Assembly (NCBI GenBank): GCA_030447865.1 | Contig: JAUJOD010000005.1 | Location: forward strand, 1-64,000 | Length of the DNA stretch: 64,000 bases | Direction of reading: 5' to 3' | Origin: Nocardioidaceae bacterium | GTDB lineage: Bacteria; Actinomycetota; Actinomycetes; Propionibacteriales; Nocardioidaceae | Shown: positions 1 to 12,035 of the stretch, piece after piece | Position numbering within the stretch: position 1 is the first letter of the stretch | Layout: every line of letters begins with the position of its first letter | Translations under genes and position numbers: made by a program | The notes under the pieces: generated by a model | What the model was told of the DNA's origin: nothing | What the model saw: only the letters and a program-made list of their open reading frames with translations | Databases searched by the model: none

Positions 1-281
1 GTGGTCCCGCGCCCTCCGTCGGGCCCGCGTGTGGGGGGGGGGCCGCGCCGCGCCCGCCGTTCGGGGGTGGGTGCCCCCGCCCCCCCCCCCCCCCCCCGGC
101 GGGGGGGGGGGGGCGCCGCCGCCGCCGCCGGGGGGGGGGGGGGGGGGCCCCCGGGGGGTGGCGCGTTTTCCCCGGCCCACACTCCGCCCCCAACTCGAGG
201 TGGCGCACGGGCGGAGGTAGCAAACGCAGGGAGGCGGGGGCTGCGGGCAAGCGCAGGCGTCTGCGGTCCGCGGTCTGCCGA
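1..281. other. G/C homopolymer contig end, no credible gene
   Basis: Runs of G and C more than ten bases long alternate over most of this stretch. The open frames across it translate only to Gly/Pro/Ala/Arg runs and have no family resemblance. It looks like a contig end or sequencing/assembly artefact and should not be annotated as coding. Ordinary sequence resumes at about position 200. Confidence 0.7.
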
Positions 282-902
282 TCAGCGCAAGATGCCAGGC
301 CCGGAGCGCTCCACCTGCACTGAGCGACAGATGTCGAGCAGTAGCGCGACGTAGGTGTCCCAGTCCTCAAGACACGGGGTGGCCAAGGTGAGCAGGGCCG
401 CCCACGGATGCCCCTTAACCGGCACGAACGCGAGCATCTCGCGCAGTACGGCGCGTCGCCCGTCGGTCGATTCGTCAGAGGCCAGCGACCGCTCGGCCAC
501 GGCCGTCACCGCCGCTTGGTTACCTAGTTCCACCACCGCGACGTTGGTGTAGCGCGGGTCGCGGCGCAGCGCCTCAGCGGCGCCCAGGACGGCGAGTCCC
601 CGGTCGAGGGTCCCGATCGACTGCAGCCCCACGGTCAACGTGGCGGTCGACGGACGGCCGTCAAGCCGCACTGCGCAAAACGCACTGCCGCCGACGTTGG
701 CGGTCGTCAGCCGCACGGCGAGCCCCTCCAGGTACAGCGAGAGAGCCTCGCGCTGGTCGGCCCGGCTGAGCCCCATCTCGTCGAGCACCTGCAGCTGGGA
801 CGCCGTTCGTGACTCGGTCTCGCGTTCGAGCGGCACCTGGTGGAAGTCCGGCGGCACCTCCACCCGGATACGCGGAGCCGCCGCGGTGGTTTCGATCAGC
901 AC
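282..902 (-). CDS. Hypothetical protein downstream of T7SS-signal protein
   Basis: About 206 aa, soluble, with no signal peptide or membrane segment. It starts at a GTG (900-902) that overlaps the end of the upstream gene by seven bases, so the two are probably translationally coupled. I do not recognise a named domain. The alternating beta/alpha pattern and the late segment VKGHPWAALLTLATP with a following W-D-T-Y resemble conserved hypothetical proteins that often follow actinobacterial proteins with type VII secretion signals. A secretion-chaperone or partner role is inference only. It is the last gene of a three-gene minus-strand unit and lies next to the low-quality contig end, so further partners may be missing. 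Confidence 0.6.
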   Translation of the reverse strand: MLIETTAAAPRIRVEVPPDFHQVPLERETESRTASQLQVLDEMGLSRADQREALSLYLEGLAVRLTTANVGGSAFCAVRLDGRPSTATLTVGLQSIGTLDRGLAVLGAAEALRRDPRYTNVAVVELGNQAAVTAVAERSLASDESTDGRRAVLREMLAFVPVKGHPWAALLTLATPCLEDWDTYVALLLDICRSVQVERSGPGILR

Positions 903-1741
903 GGCTCGGTTGGCTCCACGTCGCCGCCGCGGCGTCCCGCGAGAGCGTCGGCCAGGCCGGCCGAGCGACGTACCGCGAAGGTTGCCGCCGGCAACTCAAC
1001 GGGCGCAACGTCGAGCCACTGCTGGCGCAACGCCTTGATGAGGCGATGGGAGCCCGGACTCTTGGCAACGACCTCGGCGACACCCTCGTCCTCACCGGGG
1101 TTTCGACCGAGGGCCGCGATCCCGATCAGTTCGGAGATGACCGTGGTCAGCCCGGCGATCTCGCCGACGGTGAGTGCGGTGCGCAGCAGCTCGGGCGCCT
1201 GGTCCGCCATCCATTCCTCGACCGCCGCAGCCAGCGTGAGCAGCGCGCGGTCGAGCTCGGCGGCAAGGTCGTCGTGCGGATCGACGATCTGTTGGATGCT
1301 GGCCGAAAGCTCCTCGAAGGCAGCCGAGAGGTCAGCCGCGGCGCGCTCGTGGTCGACGCCGAGCTCCCGCGCCATCGCGATCAGGCGGGTACGTCGAGTG
1401 GTGGCCGCGGGGTCGTCGCCCAGCTCGGCGACGGTTGCGACGATCTCGGCCACCTGCCGCTGCCTCTCGTCGACGCCCGCACGCCAGCCGTCGACGGCGT
1501 GCAGGCAGTCGACCAGCGACTCCTCCAGGGCGGCCGCCCGCTGGGAGAACCGCCGAAGCAGTGCGGCCAGCGGCGCCCCGGCTGACCCGTCCCAGACGGA
1601 GCCGGCACGCCCCAGCCGGTCGAGGCCGCGCCGAGCCTCGATCAGCGCCCGAACGGCTCCGCGCAGCCCGTCGGACACCGAACCCAGCGCGTTCGTATCG
1701 GCCGGCGTGGGGTCGAAGCCCAGGATGACGTCGGCTCTCAC
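896..1741 (-). CDS. Putative T7SS-signal-domain protein
   Basis: 281 aa from the GTG at 1739-1741, chosen because it overlaps the upstream stop as GTGA. The N-terminus reads LGFDPTPAD and is followed by about 90 residues of amphipathic helices with a central W-D-G-S-A-G turn. This is the layout of the 'putative T7SS secretion signal' domain (helical hairpin with a WxG-like turn). The C-terminal half is helical with a more hydrophobic stretch near residues 170-200; I recognise no toxin or enzyme motif there. It lies between a WXG100-like small protein and a conserved hypothetical protein, consistent with a substrate of an ESX/type VII system encoded elsewhere. No EccC ATPase is present in the window. 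Confidence 0.55.
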   Translation of the reverse strand: MRADVILGFDPTPADTNALGSVSDGLRGAVRALIEARRGLDRLGRAGSVWDGSAGAPLAALLRRFSQRAAALEESLVDCLHAVDGWRAGVDERQRQVAEIVATVAELGDDPAATTRRTRLIAMARELGVDHERAAADLSAAFEELSASIQQIVDPHDDLAAELDRALLTLAAAVEEWMADQAPELLRTALTVGEIAGLTTVISELIGIAALGRNPGEDEGVAEVVAKSPGSHRLIKALRQQWLDVAPVELPAATFAVRRSAGLADALAGRRGGDVEPTEPC

Positions 1742-2016
1742 GTCGGCCGGCCCTGCCGAAGCTCCTCGCCGCCGACATGTCCGCTGTGCCGGACCAGCAC
1801 CGCGACGCACTCCTCAGCCGTCGCTTGCAGGCGCGCCAGCGCCGTACGCAGGTCACGCAGCCCCGAGGAGACTGCCGCGTCACACGACGGCGTGCCCACC
1901 GTGTCGACCGGCAAGTCGCCGAGGCGGTTCACGGCACCCGACAGCTCCTGGGACGCGGTGCCGAACGCGGATCCGATTCGCTGCACCTCTGCGTCCACCA
2001 GGGGTAGTTGCTGCAT
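1738..2016 (-). CDS. Small WXG100/EspC-like helical protein
   Basis: 92 aa with ATG start, all helical, rich in Ala, Leu and Val, with a break around residues 36-48 (VDTVGTPSCDAA) between two helices. Size and fold pattern match WXG100/EspC-like partners of type VII secretion, although there is no W-x-G. Its stop overlaps the start of the next gene as GTGA (1738-1741), so it is the first gene of a coupled trio. It lies 78 bases downstream of glgP on the same strand and may be read from the same transcript. The family assignment is inference from size and neighbours. Confidence 0.5.
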   Translation of the reverse strand: MQQLPLVDAEVQRIGSAFGTASQELSGAVNRLGDLPVDTVGTPSCDAAVSSGLRDLRTALARLQATAEECVAVLVRHSGHVGGEELRQGRPT

Positions 2017-2094
2017 CGGCGACCTTCCTCGACGTACGTCGCGCCTATTGTGCCCGCTGTCGGGGTCACCGGCCGCTAATCAGGCCCCTGACCA

Positions 2095-4683
2095 TCAACC
2101 GTCGGGGTCGTTGACCGTCACCGGCCAGGCAATCACCCCGACATCAGCCGGGCTGACGAGCAAGGGGTGCTGGGGCAGGATCCGCACCGTGTAGCCGAAC
2201 AGGCCGGTCGAGTCGAGCCGGATGTCGGCCTCGAACCGGTGCCTGCCGTCCTCGTACGTCTCGGCATGTCCCAATGTCTTGACCTGTGGGTCGCGCAGCT
2301 CGTCGTCGCCGGCCACCTGGCCATGCACCACCTGAACCTCGATGTCGTCGGGCGTCAGCCCGCCCAGCGAGGCGTAAACGCGCACGTTGAGGGTGGAGCC
2401 GAGGGCAGGGGCGTCGGAGACGCCGCTGGACTCCACATGCTCGATGCGGACCTGCGGCCACGCCGTACGCACGGCTGCCTTCCATCGCGCCAGCTCCTGG
2501 ACGGCCTGCAGGTCACCCTCGACCCGGCGCGCACCAGCGGCCGCCGGGGTGTAGAGCTGGCGGACGTAGTCGCGCACCATCCGCGAAGCGAGCACCTTCG
2601 GACCAAGCGACTTCAAGGTGTGGCGGACCATTTCAATCCACGGCAGCGGTAGGTCGTCGCCGTTGACATCGTAGAAGCGCGGCGCCACCTCGTTCTCGAG
2701 CAGGTCGTACAGAGCGGCGGCCTCGATGTCGTCTCGACGGTCGGCGTCGTCGATTCCGTCGGCGGAGGGGATCGCCCAGCCGTTCTCGCCGTCGTACCAC
2801 TCGTCCCACCAGCCGTCGAGGATCGACAAGTTCAGGCCGCCGTTCAGCGCCGCCTTCATGCCCGAGGTCCCGCACGCCTCGTAGGGCCGCAGCGGGTTGT
2901 TGAGCCACACGTCGCAACCGGGGTACAGCGGCTGGGCCATCGCGATGTCGTAGTTCGGCAAGAACACGATCCGGTGCCGGACCCGCGGGTCGTCGGAGAA
3001 CCTGACGATGTCTCGGATCAGCCGCTTGCCGCCCTCGTCTGCCGGGTGCGACTTGCCGGCGATCACCAGCTGGATCGGCCGCTCGGGGTGCAGCAGGAGC
3101 CTGGTGAGGCGCTCGGGGTCGCGCAGCATCAAGGTAAGCCGCTTGTACGACGGCACCCGGCGCGCGAACCCGATCGTCAGCACGTCAGGGTCGAGCACGG
3201 AGTCCACCCAGCCGAGCTCGGCCGGTGCGGCGCCCCGATTGAGCCACGACTCGCGGACCCGCGCCCTGACATCGCCTACCAGGCGGGCGCGCAGCTGCCG
3301 TTTGGTGTCCCAGATCGCCCGGGCCGGCACCTTGTCAACCGCGGTCCAGTCCTGTGAGCTCTCGACCGACGCCAAGATCGCCTCGCGCTCGGCGATCTCT
3401 ACCACCTCATGAGCCACCCAGGTCGGAGCGTGCACACCGTTGGTGATGGAGGAGATCGGTACGTCGTCTTGGTCGAAGCCCGGCCAGAGCCCATTGAACA
3501 TGCCCCGCGAGACCTGGCCATGTAGCCGGCTGACACCGTTGGCCCGACCAGCCAACCGCAGACCCATCACCGCCATGTTGAAGACTGTCGGGTCCCCACC
3601 GTCGTAGTCCTCAGCGCCCAGCGCCAACACGTCACTGACTGGGGGTCGGGCCCCGCTGGTGGTGCCACCGAACTGCATCTCGATGAGCCGACGCGGGAAG
3701 CGGTCAATGCCGGCGGGCACCGGGGTGTGCGTGGTGAAGACCGTCCCGGCGCGGGTCTTCTCGAGCGCTGCGGCGAACGGCAGACCGTCGGCGGCCATGA
3801 ACTCGGCGATGCGCTCGACGCCAAGAAAGCCCGCATGCCCCTCGTTGGTGTGGTAGACCTCCGGCGCGGGCGTTCCGGTGATGCGGCAGAACGTCCGAAG
3901 CGCCCGAATCCCACCGATGCCGAGCAGCAGCTCTTGGAGGAGTCGGTGGTCGGAGCCGCCGCCGTACAGCCGGTCGGTGACCTCGCGCAGCGCCGGTGGG
4001 TTCTCCTCGATGTCGGAGTCCATCAGCAGCAGCGGCACCCGACCGACCTGGGCGAGCCACAGCGCCGCGAGCAGCTCCTGGCCCCCGGGTACGGTGAGGG
4101 AGATTCGGGCCGGCGACCCGTCGGCCTCTCGGAGCAGCGTGAGCGGCAGCTCGTCGGGGTCGATGATCGGGTACCACTCCTGCTGCCAGCCCTCGCGCGA
4201 GAGCGACTGCCGGAAGTACCCGTGGTGATACAACAGGCCGACCCCGATGATCGGTACGCCGAGATCGCTGGCGGCCTTGAGGTGGTCACCCGCCAGAATC
4301 CCCAGCCCCCCGGAGTACTGCGGCAAGACCGCGGCGATGCCGAACTCCGGGGAGAAGTAGGCGATCTGCCGCGGCGCATCCGGGCCGAGCCGCTGGTACC
4401 ACCGGTCGCCGGTGAGGTACTCCTCCAGGTCGGCGTGCGCCAGCGCCAGCTGGCGGGTGAAGCGGCGGTCGGACGCCAGCGCCTGCAGGCGGCTCGTCGG
4501 TATCGAGCCCAGAAACCTGACCGGGTCTCGATTGCTCCGCGCCCACGCCTTGGCGTCGATCGCCTCGAAGAGGCGCTGCGTGTCGTGGTGCCACGACCAG
4601 CGAAGATTTGTCGCCAGCTCCTCGAGCGGCTGCAACGGCTCGGGCAGAACCGGTCGCACGGTGAATCGTCGGATTGCACGCAT
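2095..4683 (-). CDS. glgP: Alpha-1,4-glucan phosphorylase
   Basis: 862 aa, GT35 family, the shorter bacterial/archaeal type. It releases glucose-1-phosphate from alpha-1,4-glucans in the cytoplasm. The PLP-binding lysine is K610 in the motif GTSGMKAALNGG. An N-terminal DUF3417-like segment begins RRFTVRPVLPEPLQPLEELA and the early motif FSPEFGI is present. I chose the ATG at 4681-4683 because family similarity begins there; an upstream extension would run into glgE. A TATACG element lies only eight bases before this ATG and no Shine-Dalgarno is visible, suggesting a leaderless message. It is divergent from glgE, so glucan breakdown and maltose-1-phosphate-based synthesis share one short control region. 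Confidence 0.95.
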   Translation of the reverse strand: MRAIRRFTVRPVLPEPLQPLEELATNLRWSWHHDTQRLFEAIDAKAWARSNRDPVRFLGSIPTSRLQALASDRRFTRQLALAHADLEEYLTGDRWYQRLGPDAPRQIAYFSPEFGIAAVLPQYSGGLGILAGDHLKAASDLGVPIIGVGLLYHHGYFRQSLSREGWQQEWYPIIDPDELPLTLLREADGSPARISLTVPGGQELLAALWLAQVGRVPLLLMDSDIEENPPALREVTDRLYGGGSDHRLLQELLLGIGGIRALRTFCRITGTPAPEVYHTNEGHAGFLGVERIAEFMAADGLPFAAALEKTRAGTVFTTHTPVPAGIDRFPRRLIEMQFGGTTSGARPPVSDVLALGAEDYDGGDPTVFNMAVMGLRLAGRANGVSRLHGQVSRGMFNGLWPGFDQDDVPISSITNGVHAPTWVAHEVVEIAEREAILASVESSQDWTAVDKVPARAIWDTKRQLRARLVGDVRARVRESWLNRGAAPAELGWVDSVLDPDVLTIGFARRVPSYKRLTLMLRDPERLTRLLLHPERPIQLVIAGKSHPADEGGKRLIRDIVRFSDDPRVRHRIVFLPNYDIAMAQPLYPGCDVWLNNPLRPYEACGTSGMKAALNGGLNLSILDGWWDEWYDGENGWAIPSADGIDDADRRDDIEAAALYDLLENEVAPRFYDVNGDDLPLPWIEMVRHTLKSLGPKVLASRMVRDYVRQLYTPAAAGARRVEGDLQAVQELARWKAAVRTAWPQVRIEHVESSGVSDAPALGSTLNVRVYASLGGLTPDDIEVQVVHGQVAGDDELRDPQVKTLGHAETYEDGRHRFEADIRLDSTGLFGYTVRILPQHPLLVSPADVGVIAWPVTVNDPDG

Positions 4684-4751
4684 CGCCAAACCGTATAGCC
4701 CGCCGCCAACCTCGCCACCATTCCGCCACCCGGAACGGTAAGTTCGTCGCA
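4684..4751. promoter_or_regulatory. Divergent glgP/glgE promoter region
   Basis: 68 bases between two divergent start codons. On the minus strand TATACG ends eight bases before the glgP ATG; on the plus strand TAAGTT (4739-4744) ends seven bases before the glgE ATG. Neither gene has an AGGAGG-like site, so both look leaderless. A five-base inverted repeat TTCCG/CGGAA with a five-base spacer lies at 4721-4735 and could be a small operator. Promoter calls rest on motif and spacing alone. Confidence 0.5.
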
Positions 4752-6733
4752 ATGGTTGCGCGCATCCCCATCATCGATGTGAGCCCCGTCGTCGAGCATG
4801 GTCGGTACCCCGTCAAGGCCGTCGTCGGTGAGGCGTTCCGGGTCGAGGCGACGACGTTCCGGGAGGGGCATGACGCACTCGGTGCCGGTGTCGTGCTTAC
4901 CGACCCCGCCGGTAGCGACCGGCCGCTTGTCCCGATGGCCGCGGTCGGCGCGGAGGTCCCAGACCGCTACCGCGCCGAGGTGACGCCTGATGCTGAGGGG
5001 GCCTGGACGTTCCGCATCGAGTCGTGGGCCGCCCCCTACGCCTCCTGGCGGCATGCCGCCGAGGTCAAGATCACCGCTGGCGTCGACGTCGAGCTGATGC
5101 TCGCCGCGGGGGCGCTGGTGATGCAGCGAGTCGCGCAAGGACTGCCTGCTTCCGCCGGCTCCACCCGCAACCGGCTGCTGCTCGCGGCCAAGGCGGCGCA
5201 CGACACCTCCCTCCCCGTTGCGGTCCGGCTGTCGGCGCTCACCAGCGCAGGTGTGCAGGGAGCGCTGGCGGAGTGGCCGCTGCGCGACCTGCTTTCGTCC
5301 GAAGGACCGTGGCCGGTGTACGTCGACCGGACCCGCGCGCTGTACGGGTCGTGGTACGAGTACTTCCCACGCTCAGAAGGCGCGGCGTACGACGCGCAGA
5401 CCGGCACCTGGACGTCGGGCACCTTCGCCACTGCGGCGAAGCGCCTGGACGCCGTCGCGGAGATGGGCTTCGACGTGGTCTACCTGCCGCCCATCCACCC
5501 GATCGGCACTGTCAACCGCAAGGGTCCCAACAACACCCTCACCGCCAAGTCGGGAGACCCCGGCTCCCCATGGGCGATCGGGTCAGCTGACGGTGGACAC
5601 GACGCCATCCACCCCGACCTCGGCACGCTGGCGGACTTCGACGCGTTCGTCGAACGGGCAACCGAGCTCGGGTTGGAGGTGGCCCTCGACCTCGCTCTGC
5701 AGTGCGCGCCCGACCACCCGTGGGTCAAGGACCACCCCGAGTGGTTCATCACCCGCGCCGACGGCACGATCGCCTACGCCGAGAACCCGCCGAAGAAGTA
5801 CCAGGACATCTACCCGCTCAACTTCGACAACGACATGGAAGGGCTGTCCGCTGAGGTGCTGCGGGTAGTGCGGCACTGGATGGCTCACGGGGTCCGCATG
5901 TTCCGCGTCGACAACCCGCACACCAAGCCGGTCATGTTCTGGGAGTGGTTGCTGGCTGAGGTCAGGGCCACCGACCCCGATGTGGTCTTCTTGTCCGAGG
6001 CGTTCACCCGACCGGCGATGATGCGAACCCTGGGCATGGTCGGCTTCCACCAGTCCTACACCTACTTCACCTGGCGCAACACCAAGGCGGAGCTCGAGAG
6101 CTACCTGCACGAGCTGTCGCAGGTCACCAGCGACGTCATGCGACCCAACTTCTTCGTCAACACCCCCGACATCTTGACCGAGTACCTGCAGTACGGCGGT
6201 CCGGCGGCGTTCGCCGTACGCGCCACGGTCGCGGCAACCGCGTCACCTACCTGGGGGGTCTACTCAGGCTACGAGCTCTTCGAGCACGTGGCCGTCAGGC
6301 GAGGCTCCGAGGAGTACCTCAACACCGAGAAGTTCCAGTACCGCCCCCGCGACTGGGGGGGCGCCAGCGCCGAGGGGAACACGCTGGCGCCGTACCTCAC
6401 GCTCCTCAACCGGATCAGGAAGAGCCACCCTTCACTGCAACGCCTGCGCAACCTGACCCTGCACCGCACCGAGGACGACGCGGTGATGTGCTTCAGCAAG
6501 CGCACCACGGTCGCCGGCACCGACGACACCGTGATCGTGGTGGTCAACCTGGACCCCCACCGCGCCCGGGAAACACTGATCCACCTCGACCTGCCGGCGC
6601 TCGGCTATGACTGGCAGGACGCGTTCGCCGTCACCGACGAGATCACCGGTCAGACCTGGCGCTGGGGCGAGCACAACTATGTCCGCCTCGACCCGGCGCG
6701 AGCGGTCGCGCACGTCGTGTCGGTTCGGAGGGC

Positions 6734-6737
<4 letters not shown>
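4752..6737 (+). CDS. glgE: Maltose-1-phosphate maltosyltransferase GlgE
   Basis: 661 aa, GH13_3. It transfers maltosyl units from alpha-maltose-1-phosphate to the non-reducing end of alpha-1,4-glucans. An N-terminal beta-sandwich (about 1-180) precedes the (beta/alpha)8 barrel. The nucleophile is D387 in FRVDNPHTKP and the general acid is E416 in FLSEAFTRP; MGFDVVYLPPIHPIG is the typical barrel entry motif. The ATG at 4752 is chosen because the upstream in-frame extension is not family-like and overlaps glgP. The stop overlaps the treS start (ATGA at 6734-6737). With TreS, Mak and GlgB it completes the trehalose-to-glucan route. Confidence 0.96.
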
Positions 6738-8400
<1,663 letters not shown>

Positions 8401-8404
<4 letters not shown>

Positions 8405-9795
8405 CCGGCTCGTTCGAGGAACAGCTGGGCGCCTACCTGGCCGAGCAGCGCTGGTTCGCCGGCAGGGGTCGGGACTTCTCGATCCGGGCGGTGCATCCGA
8501 CGTCCTGGTTGTCGTCGACCACCCCGCGCGCTCGCATCGAGCTGGTGAGCGTCTCGTACGTCGACGGCGACCCCAGTACCGAGACCTACCAGGTGCCACT
8601 CGCCTACCTAGGAGAGGCCGACCCCGACTTCATCCACGCGCTGATCGGTCCGGTCGACCACCCAGACCTCGGCCCGGTGGTGGTGTACGACGCTGTCTTC
8701 CTCCCCGCCGTCGCCGACCTGCTGCTGCGCAGCTTTCGAGACCGCCGCCACGAGTCCGACGTGTCCTTCCATGTGCTCGACGAGGCAGAACTGCCCACCG
8801 CAGGAGTCAGCGGCACCGTGATGACGGCGGAGCAGTCGAACACCTCCATCGCCTACGGCGAGGACGCCTTGTTGAAGCTGTTTCGACGCGTCAGCGGCGG
8901 CGGAAATCCCGACATCGAGGTTCACCAAGCTCTCACCCGACACGGCAGCGACCATGTCGCCCGCCTCCTTGGCTGGGTCGAGGCTGACTGGCGTGCTGAC
9001 GCCGGCGCCACCCACCACGGCCACCTTGGCATGCTGCAGGCCTACCTACGCACCGCCACCGACGGCTGGGATATCGCGTTGGCCAGCGTGCGCGACCTCT
9101 TCGTCGAGGAGGACCTGCACCCGGAAGAGGTTGGCGGCGACTTCGCCGCCGAGGCCGAGAGGTTGGGGGCGGCGACCGCCGCCGTCCACCGCGACCTCGC
9201 CGAGCTGTTCGAGACCTCGGCGCTGTCGCAGGGCCAGCTCGACTCGCTGGCCACCGCCATGACCAGCCGACTGGAGTCGGCCGTCGTCGCGGCTCCGGAG
9301 CTCGAGCCGTACGCCCCGGGCCTTCAGCGGTCGTTCGCGGCGCTGGCGGAGCTCGACCAGCCTGTCGCCGTACAACGGATCCACGGCGACCTGCACCTTG
9401 GCCAGACGCTGCGCACGGTCAAGGGCTGGAAGCTCATCGACTTCGAGGGCGAACCGGCCAAGACACTCAGGGAGCGGGCCGAACGCGACTCACCGCTGCG
9501 CGACATCGCCGGCATGCTGCGGTCGTTCGACTACGCGGCCGGCGTCACCCTGCTCCAGTTCGGCGACGGTGACCAGTTGCGGTACCGCGGCGACGAGTGG
9601 ACGCAGCGCAACCGGGCTGCCTACCTGCAGGGCTACTGCACTGCTATGGCTGCCGACCCGCCCGAACAGCAGGTGCTGCTTCGCGCCTACGAGACCGACA
9701 AGGCAGTCTATGAGGTGGTGTACGAGAGTCGGCACCGACCGCACTGGCTACCGATCCCCTTGCACGCCGTCGAGCGCCTGGTCAAGGACGGGTGA
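8401..9795 (+). CDS. mak: Maltokinase (Pep2-type)
   Basis: 464 aa. It phosphorylates maltose at C1 with ATP to give the GlgE donor maltose-1-phosphate. It has an eukaryotic-like kinase/APH fold: catalytic loop [11 protein letters not shown] with D330, and metal-binding DFEGEP shortly after. The actinobacterial N-terminal cap (about 1-100) begins [20 protein letters not shown]. The start is the GTG at 8401, overlapping the treS stop as GTGA; the much longer upstream open frame is only a shadow of treS. glgB begins two bases after its stop codon. Confidence 0.93.
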
Positions 9796-9796
9796 C

Positions 9797-11977
9797 GTGC
9801 CGGCCGCCGCTGCGCCCCGCCCGATCGAGGTCGCCGAGCTGGACCGCATCGTGGCGGGCACCTCCCGCAGCCCACACGCCGTACTCGGGCCGCACCCGTC
9901 CGGTGGCCACGTCACGATACGAACCCTGCAGCCGGACGCCTCGGCAGTCTCGGTCCTGTCCCGCGGGACCAGTGTGGCCATGAGCCGGGAGCACAACGGC
10001 GTCTGGGTCGCGGTGCTCCCCGACGCCGAGGTGCCTGACTACCGGCTCGACGTCAGCTATGCGGGCGGCGCCACCCGCCGCATCGACGACCCTTACCGCT
10101 ACCTGCCGACCCTCGGAGAGATCGACCAGCACCTGATCAACGAGGGCCGCCACGAAGAGCTGTGGCGGGTGCTCGGGGCGCACGTGCGCAGCTACGACGG
10201 CGTCGGCGGTCAGGTCAGCGGCACCTCTTTCGCGGTGTGGGCACCCTCGGCGCAGGGCGTTCGGGTGGCCGGCGATTTCAACGCCTGGGACGGCCGAACG
10301 CACCCGATGCGCGTGCTGGGCTCGTCGGGAATCTGGGAGATCTTCATCCCGGATGTGGGCGCGGGAACGCTCTACCAGTACGACGTCTGTGGAGCCGACG
10401 GCAGTTGGCGGCACAAGGCCGACCCGATGGCCCAGTACGCCGAAGTGCCGCCACTGCGAGCGTCGGCAGTCTTCGAGTCGTCGTACGAGTGGAGTGACAC
10501 GGGCTGGTTCGCCCGACGCGCGGGACGGCGCGCCGTCGAGCAGCCGATGAGCATCTACGAGCTTCATCTCGGGTCATGGCGCAAAGGCCTGGGCTATCGT
10601 GAGCTCGCCGATCAGCTGGTGCCGTACGTCGCCGACCTCGGGTTCACCCACGTGGAGCTGTTGCCGGTCATGGAGCACCCGTTCGGTGGCTCCTGGGGCT
10701 ACCACGTGACCTCGTTCTTCGCACCGACCGCCCGGTTCGGCGACCCAGACGACTTCCGCTACCTCGTCGACCGGCTCCATGCGGCCGGGGTCGGGGTCAT
10801 CCTCGACTGGGTCCCCGGGCATTTCGCTACCGACGAGTGGGCGCTGGCGAGGTTCGACGGTACGGCGCTCTACGAGCACAGCGACCCGAGCCGGGGCTGG
10901 CACAAGGAGTGGGGTTCCTACATCTTCGACTTCGGCCGGTCTGAGGTCCGCAACTTCTTGGTGGCCAACGCCGTGTACTGGCTGGAGGAGTTCCACGTCG
11001 ACGGACTCCGCGTCGACGGAGTCGCCTCCATGCTCTACCTCGACTACGCACGCGAGGAGGGCGAGTGGAAACCCAATCTCTACGGTGGCCGCGAAAACCT
11101 CGAGGCCGTGGGCTTCCTTCAGGAGGTGAATGCCACGGTGTACAAGCGGGTGCCCGGCGCCGTCACCATCGCCGAGGAGTCCACCGCCTGGCCCGGCGTC
11201 ACCCGTTCTACCCACGTGGGGGGCCTCGGATTCGGTTTCAAGTGGAACATGGGCTGGATGCACGACTCGTTGGGTTACCTGGCTAACGACCCAGTGCACC
11301 GGCAGTACCACCACCACCAGATGACGTTCTCGTTGATGTACGCCTTCGCCGAGAACTACGTACTGCCGATATCTCACGACGAGGTGGTCCACGGCAAGGG
11401 CTCACTGGTTGGCAAGATGCCTGGCGACAGGTGGAAGCAGCTAGCCAACGTCCGGGCGTTGCTCGCCTACATGTGGGCCCACCCCGGCAAGCAGCTGATC
11501 TTCATGGGTACCGAGTTCGCCCAGGTGTCGGAGTGGGCTGAGGGCGCTGAGCTCGACTGGGCGCTGCTCGGGTCTCCCGAGCATCTCGGCGTGCAGCACC
11601 TCGTGGGCGACCTCAACCGCGCTTACGCCGCGACCGCGGCCCTGTGGTCGCTCGACAATCACCCCGACGGCTTCAGCTGGGTCGATGCAGGCGACAACCT
11701 CAACAACGTGTTCAGCTTCACGCGCACCGGCAGCGACGGCTCGTGCCTTGTCTGCGTGGCCAACTTCGCGGCGATCCCCCACTCCGACTACCGACTCGGC
11801 CTGCCCCGAATCGGAGACTGGCACGAGATCATCAACACCGACGCGACGGAGTACTCGGGGTCAGGCGTGGGGAACCTCGGAGTGGTATCGGCGGTCGAGG
11901 AGGAGCGGCACGGACGCCCAGCGTCGGCCACGGTGCAACTGCCCCCGCTCGGCACGATTTGGTTGCGGTCGGTGTAG
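9797..11977 (+). CDS. glgB: 1,4-alpha-glucan branching enzyme
   Basis: 726 aa, GH13_9. It introduces alpha-1,6 branches into the growing glucan. Two N-terminal CBM48-like modules (about 1-240) precede the barrel. The nucleophile is D407 in [15 protein letters not shown] and the acid/base is E460 in [23 protein letters not shown] is also present. The start GTG at 9797 lies one base after the mak stop codon. It is the last gene of the glgE-treS-mak-glgB unit, giving a complete GlgE pathway on one transcript. Confidence 0.96.
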   Translation: MPAAAAPRPIEVAELDRIVAGTSRSPHAVLGPHPSGGHVTIRTLQPDASAVSVLSRGTSVAMSREHNGVWVAVLPDAEVPDYRLDVSYAGGATRRIDDPYRYLPTLGEIDQHLINEGRHEELWRVLGAHVRSYDGVGGQVSGTSFAVWAPSAQGVRVAGDFNAWDGRTHPMRVLGSSGIWEIFIPDVGAGTLYQYDVCGADGSWRHKADPMAQYAEVPPLRASAVFESSYEWSDTGWFARRAGRRAVEQPMSIYELHLGSWRKGLGYRELADQLVPYVADLGFTHVELLPVMEHPFGGSWGYHVTSFFAPTARFGDPDDFRYLVDRLHAAGVGVILDWVPGHFATDEWALARFDGTALYEHSDPSRGWHKEWGSYIFDFGRSEVRNFLVANAVYWLEEFHVDGLRVDGVASMLYLDYAREEGEWKPNLYGGRENLEAVGFLQEVNATVYKRVPGAVTIAEESTAWPGVTRSTHVGGLGFGFKWNMGWMHDSLGYLANDPVHRQYHHHQMTFSLMYAFAENYVLPISHDEVVHGKGSLVGKMPGDRWKQLANVRALLAYMWAHPGKQLIFMGTEFAQVSEWAEGAELDWALLGSPEHLGVQHLVGDLNRAYAATAALWSLDNHPDGFSWVDAGDNLNNVFSFTRTGSDGSCLVCVANFAAIPHSDYRLGLPRIGDWHEIINTDATEYSGSGVGNLGVVSAVEEERHGRPASATVQLPPLGTIWLRSV

Positions 11978-12035
11978 GACAGCCCCGGCCAGGTGTGCGC
12001 TGCGCGCATGCGACCACCTCCTTCCACACCTCAGG

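Noticed and set aside
1-354. Open frames across the G/C homopolymer
   Set aside because: Translations are Gly/Pro/Arg runs with no family resemblance; the DNA looks like an artefact.
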